In this document: positions 53,811-64,000 of the stretch, piece by piece
Layout of the letters: each line of letters begins with the position of its first letter
Numbering within the stretch: the stretch's first letter is position 1
NCBI RefSeq assembly: GCF_010389155.1
Contig: NC_057767.1
Location: forward strand, 6,865,765-6,929,764
Source of the DNA: Erigeron canadensis
Lineage: Eukaryota > Streptophyta > Magnoliopsida > Asterales > Asteraceae
Reading direction: 5' to 3'
Length of the DNA stretch: 64,000 bases
Program-made: the position numbers and the translations under genes
Notes under the pieces: generated by a model
What the model was told of the DNA's origin: nothing
The model's database searches: none
The model's input: the letters and a program-made list of their open reading frames with translations, nothing else

Positions 53811-55327
53811 GATGTACAACACGGAGATATCAAATCTTTTGCACTTTTTTGTTTTGTTTTGTTTTTGTGTGTGTGTGTGTGTGTTTGGACTCTATGCTTT
53901 TTCGAAATAAACTATATGCTTGTGCTAAAGAACATCATGACTCGTGTCTATATATGCGTACATGTTTTTGAGAGGTTCTTAAAAGGAGTTGTGTTCTAAT
54001 TCCCTCATTACCTTGTTTTTGTAATCTTCAAATCTCGGCCTGAGTCACTAGCTCAGGTACATAGAAGTTTCATTTTCAACTTAAATCGGTTTCTTTAATA
54101 TGTTATCTTATTTATTTTATCGATCCGTTTATGCATTATTGATCTTTTCTAATGCTTACATGATAATTGTGATTGCGATTGTAATTTTTATACAAAAGAA
54201 GATACTGAATCTTATTACTTATTTAGTTTTTGAATCTTTATGTGCATATATTTTGACGAACATATTCTATTCTACTACTAGCTAAGTGGATGGGTTGGGC
54301 AACTGCTTTAGGGCAATCCTAGGTTAAGCCTATCCGCCTATGCTTCTTGGTCCTTTTTTTACATTCATAAATAGTTATCATTGTAATTATGATTATAAAG
54401 TTATATTAGTAAAAATGTAAAATAATGTTATAATTTTGTTAATTTAATCGATTTAGGAAGTTATAGCATGTATACATTAAAAGCTCAATTTGGTTGATTT
54501 TCAACCTGTTTTGTTCTCACCAAAAACTTTGTTAACTGAACTACTTGACCCATTTAAGAAAATTTGAGATGAAATGGGTCAAAATCTAGTTTATTTTTAT
54601 ATAATGTATTTCTTATAGATCTCTTTTGGATACTTCTATTTGTAGAGTGCATACTGGTTGCGTTGTAATAGAAGACAGGAAAGCTACAAAAATATATCTA
54701 CATCAAGTTGAAAGATTCATTTGTCATCTGTTACATTCTAAATGTATAATGCAAGTACAAGGTCTGATTCTTCAGACCTATTTTGCCAATCTGACCAGTT
54801 TTGACTGATTTTGAGCAGTTGACGACCGTCGAGTGCCGTTGCCCGAATTTTTAGTCTGGGTCACGAGCCGATACTGAGTCTTCTGCTGAGTCAGCCAAGT
54901 TTAAAAGCGATGATTTGATGCACAGGTGTCATATGTAATTATTGTGTACTTACATAACTAATTATCATACGGAGTATCAATGTTTCATATCTCGTTGGTT
55001 GTAGTCCAATCCCTTGTCTAATCACACGGCAGGTTGGTATAAGTACAAGCAGGATTCATGCTTGCAGGCATGTGAGAGGTAAAGGATTATACACATTGGT
55101 ATATTTGTTTATATATTCCTTTTTAAGATTTATGATTTTGGCGTGAATTATTTGGTGTAGCAAATTAATTACATGGAAATCTAAGATTCACAGTGGGGTT
55201 AGGAGCTGATTTTTTGCCATGTGGAGACCAAAACAGGACTTGATAATCTGCAACTTAACTATAGAAATTAGACCTTTTTGTGTTTTTGTCATTAAGCGAC
55301 TGAAATTAGACTTTTACCGACTCTCAG

Positions 55328-55546
55328 TCAATAACATTGTAGAAATCCTTTGAAGGACATGCTTTTGCCATAGTGGGTGTAGCCATTGTACATAGAACCT
55401 TGATCGTTATTAAAAGCACGTTCTGTAGCAGCAGATGAAAGGTCACCATAGTGAATAATAAGATCTAAAGGGTCCAGAAAGCGATTCCAGTTGTTGCTTC
55501 TATGGAGCTCATCAATTGTTTTTGAATCCATCAATAGAGGATCCAC
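55328..55546 (-). pseudogene. Phospholipase A1-II-like N-terminal fragment
   Basis: The 72-residue frame contains NNWNRFLDPLDLIIHYGDLS, then ATERAFNNDQGSMYNGYTHY and GKSMSFKGFL. W...L.PLD...IIHYG......AFN.......G...YGK is the start of the class-II plastid-independent phospholipase A1 family. The DL-RR stretch after PLD is shortened, and the catalytic GxSxG part is absent on either side, so it is a broken fragment. The assignment rests on pattern memory and is moderate. Confidence 0.4.
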
Positions 55547-56260
55547 CTAACTTGGTTTGAAGATAACTTATTTTCTACCTCTGGAGGAATGCTGTTACAT
55601 GGCAATCTCATAAGTAAAAAACTCTGGCTTTATCTTCTTGAGAGAGTTCATAGCACCTACAGGTGCAGCATGCCAAGCCATTTGGCTTACAAATTTGAGT
55701 AACTAGCTACTCAACACATTGGGCCAATCAGCATTAACTTCGATGAAGAATCCCATATTTCATTGACGAAATAAGCACATTAATGTCTGTTATCACTTTA
55801 TACGAGAATGTGTTGAAGACGGGGAAATGATAGTAGAACACGTCAATTTTAAAGGATCGAGCAACGGGCTGAAATTTTCACCAACGCCATGGAGCAAGTT
55901 AATTAAGTTCATTGAAATGAGAAACCTTCTCGGGGTGACGAATACTGGGATTGGTCTGGTTTAAGGGGGTGAATGTGAAATTTTGACTGGACTCACGGGG
56001 TCTGACCCGGTTCAGAACTGACCCAGTAGAATGACTAGTTGGTCATGTTTAGTTTTATGTTCTATTTACTAGTGGATTATTGAATGCATATATAATCATT
56101 TTTATCAAAATAGATTATTATTAGAGATGCAACTATCTTTTATATTCCCTAATTGAACTAAATCTCCCTTTTGCATTGCCATTCAAGAATCAATTTTGTT
56201 TACAGTTTTAACACTATCGAAAATCCTTGATCCTTCACAGTTAGATATATAACCTATATA

Positions 56261-56654
56261 TAGGGTGACAATCAAATGAGAACCAACTTAAAATGAGAAC
56301 AAATGAGAACATTTAAAAACTACATTTTGATGCATTAAAAGTCCATAAAACTGACATAATGCATAACTAATTATCATTATTTAAGTGTTTAACAACACAT
56401 GGATCCATCAAAATCGAAAAAAATAATGTTTTTTGTTGTATGCATCATTTTAAAAATATGCATCCAAGATGGATGCACAAAACAAAAAACGTGATTTTTT
56501 CAATTTTGAAAGATCAATGTGTTGTTAAATACTTAAATAATGATAATTAGTTATGCACTATGTTAGTTTTATGGACTTTTTATGCATCAAAATGATGTTT
56601 TTAAGTGTTCTCACCGTTCTTATTTTAAAAGTGTTTTCACCGGAGTGTTACCCT

Positions 56655-56655
<1 letters not shown>
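56261..56655. mobile_element. Foldback MITE, TAGGGTGACA ends
   Basis: About 190-bp inverted repeats fill nearly the whole element (left GAACATTTAAAAACTACATT, right complement with GAACACTTAAAAACATCATT). Ends TAGGGTGACAATC and complement TAGGGTAACACTCC; TA-rich flanks. Related to 31773-31954 by ends. Confidence 0.8.
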
Positions 56656-56699
<44 letters not shown>

Positions 56700-56701
<2 letters not shown>

Positions 56702-56890
56702 GGGGATGGAAATATAAGGTTGTCGGGTATCTAAGCTTAGGTGTGGAACACTCACATATTGTTTTTTTAATCCATAAAAATCATAGGGGCCCATGCATTT
56801 ATTCGGTAAACAAAAAATAATAAAATATTAGTATGTGAGGGATTCCACACCTAACTTAAGTGTCGGACAACCTTATATTTCCTTTTTCTA
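56700..56890. mobile_element. MITE in a TA tract, family A
   Basis: Nearly collinear with 9077-9269: AGGGGATGGAAATATAAGG to CCTTATATTTCCTTTTTC, with GGTGTGGAACACTCACATA inside. Confidence 0.78.
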
Positions 56891-56899
56891 TATATATAT

Positions 56900-57892
56900 A
56901 TATATGGTGCCTTTCTGCCACAAACAACAAAAAAATGAGAACAGATACCAACGGGGTAAATTTGTAAATTTCTCATTTTTTAGTTTGCCAGAGAACTTCA
57001 CCCCCAGACTTTATAATCGACCATATCATAAAAATGTGTGGATTTTGATTTAAATTAGATATGTCATTAAAATCGGATTTTGATTATCTTTAATTTGATA
57101 TCAGTTTTGTTAAAAATTAACGAAAAGTGACACAAAATATTATGTACACCAATGTTTTTGTGCATCCATTCATAAACAATAGAAACACTCACCAAATACA
57201 AACACAGACAGACAGTTTAAGATGCACAAAAACGATATCAAAATTGTATAGTTTAATTTAATTAATTGACGGATGCACTTTTTATATAAATTTGAATGAT
57301 GAACAACTTAAAAAGTGCATCCATTACGATACTTTCGACAAGCTGATTAATAACGTATCCATTTCTTAATGCTTGAGAATGACTAATGTAAAGTGCATCC
57401 ATTACAATTGTTCAAAAGAAATATTTATTGAAAAATATTCGTTGATGCATACCAAAATTGTAGTGAGAGAATTAAGATGATAAACTTTCATGTATAAAAC
57501 AAAGAAAAAAAGAAGCATCCAATAATACTAAGAATTTGTGCATCCACCGCTCGGGGAAATAAAGGAAGAAATATGAAGATTATAGGGGGAAAAAAGATAA
57601 GATCTTTTAAATAAGAGAAAGATAAAGTTGTAAGGGGGAGCAGCGGTTGTTTTGTAGGTTTAGTTTAAATTCTTATTTCCAAGTATACCCTTTTTCATAT
57701 TCCATTTATTATAAAAAGCATTAAATTATTTTGACCGTAGATCATATAAATATAGGGACGAGATTTGTTCTTACTAGTTCTCATTTTCAAGTAGTTCTCA
57801 TTTGATGGGTAATATATATATATATATATATATATATCAATGAGATCTACGAGCTATCCAACTGACCAGCACCCCTCTTATTCTAAAGAACT
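56900..57892. other. AT-rich spacer downstream of the receptor kinase
   Basis: No gene. Short phrases such as GTGCATCCATTA and TGCATCCA recur between 57160 and 57550 in both orientations and may be an inverted repeat element. A TA-run lies at 57812-57838 next to the kinase stop side. Confidence 0.4.
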
Positions 57893-60800
57893 TTAGAATA
57901 GACCATTGATGTGATGCAACTCCTGGATGATTTTGCTTGAGTTCATCCTCCCTTTGGGGAATTCCAAGGAGCATGCCAACCCAACTTTTGCCAATAAGAT
58001 CATGCTTTCTTCTAGCCTCTCCCACTGTCTAGCTTCGTCCTCATGGTTGACATTTGCACCTTCCATTTCTTCCTCAATGGTAGACAATAGTGTCGGTTCA
58101 ATTATCTCCATTAGACGATGAGGCAAAGCAATCATCACATAATCATGGAGGTTCAATCCTTCATGGAAAATGTCGTCTGTTGGTTTCTTTCCTGTTATCA
58201 TCTCTAATAACAATATCCCGAAGCTATAAATATCCCCTTCTTTTGTCATCTCGCCTCCAAGACCATACTCTGAAACCACATACGAACCATTTAGTTAGAA
58301 ATTGTACCAAGTATTACATAATATATTCGAAAATTCTTTGAAAAATCTATCAAAGTGATTACCTGGAGGTGCATAACCGATAGTCCCTCTTAATCCAGTT
58401 GAAATGCTTTCGTGTGGTTTTAATGGCAGAAACTTTGCAAGCCCAAAATCACTAACTTGAGCGACCATGTCACTGTCAAGTAAGATATTGCTTGGCTTCA
58501 AGTCACAGTGAATTATGGGTACCTCACATTCTTGGTGGAGGTAGTGCATGGCATGAGCTACATTTGTTGCAACTGTTACTCTTTGGTGAAGTGTCAATCT
58601 TTGTGGAAGAGCTTCTCCGATAACAACTTCTTGTTCTGAACTTGGATGTAGCCACCTTTCCAGATTTCCATTTGGCATGAACTCGTAAATAAGAGCTTTG
58701 AAATCATTTCCCTGAAAATCAACCGAAGAACAAGAAGTAATGATTTTCACAAGATTACGGTGCCTTATATTTTTCAAAGCCTCACACTCCACCATGAAAC
58801 TCTTCAAAGCTCCTTGGTTTCCAAGCTTTAGAACCTTGATAGCAACCACCCCATCACCTGGTTCAAGAATACCCTTATAAACATCACTAAAAGCCCCTGT
58901 CCCAATCAAGTTCTGTTGAGAAAATTCATTGGTAGCTCTAAGTATGCTTCCATAAGAAACTCTTGACAATGCTTGCACATAGGTAACTTCTGGTGCTGGT
59001 TGTGGCTTCTTTCTTTTCCAATAAATTAGAGAAGACAAGACCATTGCTACAACTAAAAACGAGCATATTGAAATGACAATTAAGATAACACGTGATGTTC
59101 CAGAACTCGTGTTTGATACTTGCGCACATTTGGGCAAGCGAAGTTCATGAAAGCCTCCACACAATCCGTAGTTCCCCTGAATTGAGATAAAACTCACATT
59201 CTTGAAAATACCTTCCAACGGTACCTCACCATCAAGATTGTTGAATGATAAATCCAATGAAGATAAGTTTAGTTTCTCTAAAAATTTTGGAATTTGTCCA
59301 GAGAAGTTGTTACTAGAAAGATTAAGGTCATTTATACCTCTTAAAGCACTCATCGAGGAAGGTATCTGGCCTTGAAAGGAATTGGCACCAAGATTTAGGT
59401 ACTCAAGGCTTGTGCAGCCTGAGATGGCATTTGGTATTGGTCCAACCAGACCATTGTGTGACAGATCAAGTTCCTGTAAACTTTTGAGCTTTTCTATCTC
59501 AGGAGGAAGGGGCCCAACTAAATAGTTTTGAGAAAGATTTAGAGTGATCGACAGGGATGATAGCTGAAAAAGTTCTACGGGTATAGGGCCAGTAAGATTG
59601 TTTACAGAAAGGTCCAACCCCAACAAACCCTTGCACTTGCCAAGATTGGGAGGTATATGTCCTTCTAATCTGTTATTTGCCAAACTCAACTCTAGCAATA
59701 ATGGCAGGTTTCCAATAAATTTTGGAAAGTTCCCGGTGAAGAAGTTGTAATTCATGTATAAATATTTAAGGTTTTGTAGATTACCAACTTCACTGGGAAC
59801 TATCCCTGATAATTGATTATAGTTTATAAATAATTGTTCTAACTTCACAAGATTCCCAATCCCAGAAGGTAAGGTCCCATAAATAAAGTTTCCACTAAAT
59901 GTTAGAATTCTTAGTTGTGATGAGAGATTGCCTATAGAACTCGGAAGAACTCCGGTCAATTGATTGATGTCAAATTGTAACTGTTTTAGTTTGCTACAAT
60001 TGACCATGGAATCAATGAAGCTCATCTCATCAGGTTCAGAACTTCCTAAACTGTTAAAATGTAACCCAACATACCAAAGATTTGGTAGATTTCTGAAATC
60101 AATGTTAATCTTCCCAGTAAAACTATTGTTTGCCAAGTCAAGCTTTGACAAGTTTGAACAATTAGAAAATGAGAAGGGTATGTTTCCGGTAAATTTGTTA
60201 CCCCATATTTGAAAATACTCAAGATTGGGTAACTCCAAGCCTATATCTTTTGGTAAACTTCCACTGATTGAATTATTTTCTACGCCAAGTACTTTTAAAG
60301 ATGTTAAATTGTATAAGGATCCAGGGATCGTACCATAGAGATTGTTAGAACCAAAACCAATAAATTGCAAGTGGTACAATTGACCGAGAGTGTGTGGAAT
60401 GCTTCCGCCTAGAGAATTGCGGGTGGCCGATAACTTTTTTAAAGAAGTGAAGTTTCCAAAGAAAGATGGTATCCCTCCTGTAAAACCATTCTTATGAATG
60501 ACTAACTCCACCAGGTTCACCAATGCACTAAGCTCTTGTGGAAGCTTGCCAATTAGATTATTAGTACCCAGCCGAAAAATATTTAACCTTGTACAGTTTG
60601 ATAAACTGGCTGGAACTTCTCCTTCAAAAGAATTGTTGTCGAGGTTTAGTTGTTGCAACCTAAACAAATTTCCTAATTGAGGTGGGATTACACCTTTGAA
60701 GGTGTTATCCTGTAGATTTAACACTCTGAGAAAACTTAAGTTTCCAATATGAGGGGACACGGAACCAGCAAAGCCTCGAGATGCAAGGTTTAATATTGTG

Positions 60801-61033
60801 ACTCTAGGATGCCGACGACCACATGTAACACCTTGCCATTGACAGAAATGAGAAGAGGTGTTCCATGAGTCAAGAACATGTTGGGAGTCATGAATAATGC
60901 TCGACTTGATGGCCAGAAGTGCAAGATGATCTGTATGGTTTGTGGTGAGTGTTGGAGACCATAACAACAATGCTGATACATATAAGTACAAAAAAAGGTA
61001 TGCCATGAAAAGCTTTTTTAATCTTTTTGACAC
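57893..61033 (-). CDS. LRR receptor-like kinase, subfamily XII, non-RD
   Basis: Exon 1 (61033-58363) and exon 2 (58269-57893) join over a 93-bp GT-AG intron inside the GYAPPEYG motif and give 1,015 residues. Order: signal peptide (1-30), LRR N-cap (about 34-72, with CQWQGVTC), about 21-22 LRRs (75-617), paired-Cys cap (LCGG), membrane helix (about 649-671), kinase (about 708-1010). Lys733 (VAIK), Asp844 in IIHCDLKPSN and DFG at 862-864 are present. Cys in place of Arg before the catalytic Asp makes it non-RD, as in EFR, FLS2 and Xa21, which sense microbial ligands at the plasma membrane. The third Gly of the loop is Ser (GTGAFSDVYKG). The ligand is unknown. A TATA-like TATATATT at about 61084-61092 lies upstream. 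It stands alone between two lectin-derived segments on the other strand. Confidence 0.92.
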
Positions 61034-61465
61034 TTGTTAATGAGATTTGAGATTTCTAATAAGGTTTGATATGCATAGTAACTAATATATACTTTGCGGG
61101 TGATAAAAAAAAAAAAAGAACTATTTAAATACTAATAGATAAAATAACTTGTATTGTTTTTCTGATATATTCTTGTTTACTTATATGGATGCTCAAAACC
61201 ATAAAACACTCAGAATGGTTTGAAGATGATAAAAGGGTGACAAAAAGTAATGTACTAGAAGTTACAAAAAAATATGTCAACTCTTCAGTTGAATTCGTCC
61301 AACATTCAAAATAAAAGAATGGTGATGGCTTCTTAATCGTTGACTTACTTTACTTCCTAAAATAATTGAAACAATTAATATGTATTACTTTTGGTGATTT
61401 ATAAGTGAAATTTTCGTGAGTTTTGGACAAGTGGCAAGAATCAAATTAAAATCATTCAAACTGAA
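61034..61465. other. Upstream region of the receptor kinase
   Basis: AT-rich with an A-run at 61107-61118; no gene. It separates the kinase from the MITE fragment at 61466-61600 (CTTAAGCTTAGGTGTAAAAC; family A half copy). Confidence 0.45.
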
Positions 61466-61601
61466 TATGAGGTTGTCTAACACTTAAGCTTAGGTGTAAA
61501 ACCTCTCACATATAAAATTTTTAATAATTTTTGATTAGTAAATAAATGTTTAGACCCCATGATTGTATGGATTAAAAAGACAATATGTAAGTGTTCGAGT
61601 A

Positions 61602-62044
61602 TGCAAAATCTAGAAGTTGACATAAAAACTGTAAACAACGAGACTGACTCGGTATCAAAAGATACCCTTGACTTTCCTATATCTAAGTCCAGAACCAGTT
61701 CCGGGACTAGCAGTCAGACAATAAATTTCGGCGTAGAAGTGACAATGACAGTCAATGTTGTACCATTTATTGTTAGTGGGGAGGTCGAGTTGCGTTCTGG
61801 TTATTCGAGTACACATGACTTATTCGAGTACGCATGACTGGAGATAGTCCGAAACAACAGAGGTTGTAAGACAGTCGAATCACACATTTACGGTTCTGCC
61901 TCATAAGAAATACAAGATGTCGTTAATGACTACGATGGGTAAGTGCGATGTGCCGTTGTCTTACACTCAGCGTGATCTTCTTACAACGGTGTTTTCATTG
62001 ACGTCAACAACTTTAACTTTTATTATGAGGTTGTGGAAGATAAT
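61602..62044 (+). pseudogene. Third lectin/aerolysin copy, 3' part only
   Basis: The segment is over 90 percent alike by eye to 52074-52524 of gene 2 and covers only the aerolysin-like module. It lacks both agglutinin repeats and the promoter. A 19-bp tandem duplication near 61800-61840 shifts the frame and creates a stop, and a 31-bp deletion at about 61988 removes the segment before the last motif. It is dead. Its 5' edge meets the MITE fragment at about 61600. Confidence 0.88.
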
Positions 62045-63752
62045 TAAGTGAATAAAAGGCGTGCGCACGTGCTAGATCGAGTGAGAAGGATATACTCGAT
62101 TGATTATATATGGAAAACAATAAAACGTATGCTTTGTGCATGCTGGCTTTAAGTTTAATTTGTTTTGTAATTTTTCTTTATTTCTTTTTTTGTGTGTGAT
62201 GTTTATATATGTCCTCAATTATATTACTCTCGCCGTGGTCTTGTGTTTTATGTGATCTTTCTATTGCATACATACATACATGCAATGTATATGTATGCTC
62301 TACTGGTAACTTTACTATTATAAAATAAATTTCAGGTTTGTTAAAAGAGAAAAGAGAAAATGTTCATTTTTAATTTTTTTTTAGCTTGTCTTTTTAATTA
62401 TTTTCTTTGTCTTCATTTTTAATTCACTCATTACATTAAAAAATATCGTTATGAAATAACGATGTCTACACTCATTCATCGGATTTCATCGGATTGATGA
62501 ACCGGTCAAGATTGAACTAATAGTATGCATAATGTGATATATGAATTTACGTGAGAAGAGGAAGGGTTATTTAAAAACCTATAAATAAAAAAAAACTCAA
62601 GAATCATTCTGGACCACACATTCTTTCTCTCTTTCTCTCTCTTCAATTAATTAAATAAAATTCACACAAATCATTCAAAATGTTTTATCTCACAAACCGT
62701 AAATCATTAGACGAAACAAAAAAGCATGGGTAGTCTTAAAATTTCGTCCTCTTTCATTAGAAGTCTAATTCGATATACTTTTGACGATTTTTTAATTTTC
62801 GTTTTTTTTCCTCTTGTACTTGTGTACCTACACATGTGTAGGACATTGTTTTCACATGAAAATTAGTAAATGAACATATGTACACAACAATGAAGGTTAA
62901 GGGCGGAGCCATGGTAGCCAAGGGCAGAGCCCGTCAGTCCATGGTAGAGCCATAGCGGCTAAGGGCGAAGCCCGTTAGATAGATCACTCATCATCGGTCA
63001 CCACTATGACCTATCATCCTCTATGACCTATTACACTATGACCTATCACTCTCAATGACCTATCACCCCCATCAGCTTTGGTTTATGAATATCCTTAAGG
63101 GCGAAACCCGCTTCTAATTATAATTTTTGTTCAACTTACACATGTGTAAGTTATGTGTAAGTACCAAAAAGAAAACGAAAATTAAAAAGTCGTCAAAAAT
63201 ATATCGAATTGGATCTTCAATGAAAGAGGACGACATTTTAAGACTAATCATGCTTTTTGTTTCGTCTAACGATTTACGGTTTGTGAGATAAAGCATTTTA
63301 AATGATTTGGATGAATTTTATTTTTTAATTGAAGAGAAAGAAAAATAGAAAAAATGTGTGGTTCAGAATGGTTCTTCAGATCTTTTTTTTATGAGTTCTC
63401 AATTTAACTCACCCCTACGTGAAAATATGTTTAGTTAGAAGCCCTTACACTATAAAAATTCTATATCAAATATATGTTTATGTATATTCGCTAGATAAAA
63501 AAGAACGGACTCAAACATTTACTAACAATCGATATAAGTATAAATAAAAAATTTATTATTTTATAAAGTATAAATATTCTTAAATAAAAATTATATAGAA
63601 AGATATGTATTATTTTTATATAAATACACAAACTAACCATACAAATCCAATTAGAGGCTAAATGGAATAACTAGTTAAAAGAGTCTATCTACTCTTAGTG
63701 ATCTCTAATTTCCAACCCAATTCCAGCCCATGATTCGAACCCATCTAAGTAG
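62045..63752 (+). repeat. Copy of the gene-2 3' flank, split by a MULE
   Basis: 62045-62556 matches 52525-53030 and 63416-63752 matches about 53030-53372. The similarity ends near CCCATCTAAGTAGCC. Confidence 0.82.
62557..63415. mobile_element. MULE-like element with about 290-bp inverted repeats
   Basis: Flanks TACGTGAGA (62548-62556) and TACGTGAAA (63416-63424) form a 9-bp duplication with one mismatch; gene 2's flank shows the single-copy site (TTATGTGAG). The inverted repeats pair over about 290 bp, including CACAAACCGTAAATC and GACGAAACAAAAAGC. The interior (62890-63110) repeats AAGGGCGAAGCCCGTTA-like and CTATGACCTATCA phrases. No ORF of note. Confidence 0.75.
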
Positions 63753-63770
63753 CCTTGTAAAAAGAGATTA

Positions 63771-63995
63771 TGGCATCGGAGTCAAACCAACTATGACTCA
63801 ATGATTATGTTGTACAGTGACCATTCAAACTGACTATGTGATGTAAGTACCTTTCACTTTTGTTCTTTTAATGTATCTTACCGGTTAACATCCCATTTGT
63901 AACCGGTAATGCCACGTTGGACATAAAAAGGAATAGGGATTAAGGCACCGGAGTGTAACCACTATGAGCGAATGGTTATGTAATGTAGTGACCTA
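63771..63995 (+). repeat. Pair of direct repeats of about 57 bp at the window end
   Basis: GATTATGGCATCGGAGTCAA at 63769 and GATTAAGGCACCGGAGTGTA at 63937 begin two similar segments ending GTAGTGACC or GTACAGTGACC. They may belong to an element that continues past the window. Confidence 0.5.
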
Positions 63996-64000
63996 CGAAA

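Larger units (their letters stand above)
53373..56260. other. Intergenic, mostly unexplained
   Basis: Apart from the SINE fragment at 53725-53810 and the phospholipase-like fragment at 55328-55546, no gene was recognised. A possibly coding plus-strand stretch of about 38 residues at about 55852-55965 (SSNGLKFSPTPWSKLIKF) could not be assigned. Confidence 0.4.

Overview
The window is AT-rich nuclear DNA of a flowering plant. The evidence is spliced plant genes with GT-AG introns, a strigolactone-receptor gene, amaranthin-type lectin genes, a subfamily-XII LRR receptor kinase, and a dense load of plant transposons (MULE, hAT, CACTA, Helitron, LTR, LINE, SINE, MITE). A eudicot, perhaps an asterid such as Asteraceae, fits the repeat flavour, but I cannot prove the family from sequence alone.

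Four genes look intact: a D14-type alpha/beta hydrolase (4555-5921, +), two tandem intronless genes for amaranthin-like lectins with a C-terminal aerolysin-like module (47609-49048 and 51130-52524, +), and an LRR receptor-like kinase (61033-57893, -). A 113-aa ORF of unknown function (2041-1700, -) is also open. Broken genes include a SANT/Myb-like ORF (1134-1450), a decayed paralogue of the 113-aa ORF in head-to-head arrangement (2359-2740), a histone H2A carried inside a MULE, a mudrA-like ORF and a GRF zinc-finger ORF inside another MULE, a phospholipase-A1-like fragment (55546-55328) and a third lectin/aerolysin copy (61602-62044).

Layout: 0.6-4.1 kb, transposon-related ORFs, a hAT element and a small Helitron; 4.4-6.0 kb, D14; 8.48-16.12 kb, a Pack-MULE with long terminal inverted repeats and a perfect 9-bp target duplication that holds two histone H2A exons and nested elements; 16.7-23 kb, MULE, LINE, hAT and LTR remnants; 23.3-47.5 kb, a same-orientation tandem array of about 1.56-kb units, heavily interrupted; 47.6-52.5 kb, the lectin/aerolysin pair; 52.5-57.8 kb, mostly repeats; 57.9-61.0 kb, the receptor kinase; 61.6-63.75 kb, a broken copy of the 3' part of the second lectin gene and its downstream flank, split by a MULE.

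The most unusual structure is the 23-47 kb array. Each unit carries a block (called P here) that matches the upstream region of the first lectin/aerolysin gene, but without the gene, plus a second block (Q). The last P block is the real promoter of that gene and is itself split by a 2.8-kb MULE and by a solo LTR that contains a CACTA element. After removal of recognisable insertions the unit spacing is 1.56-1.59 kb at every interval that can be measured. The intact genes (hormone receptor, defence-type lectin/pore-former, receptor kinase) do not form a pathway that the sequence itself shows; the lectin genes and the receptor kinase are both of types often linked to defence.
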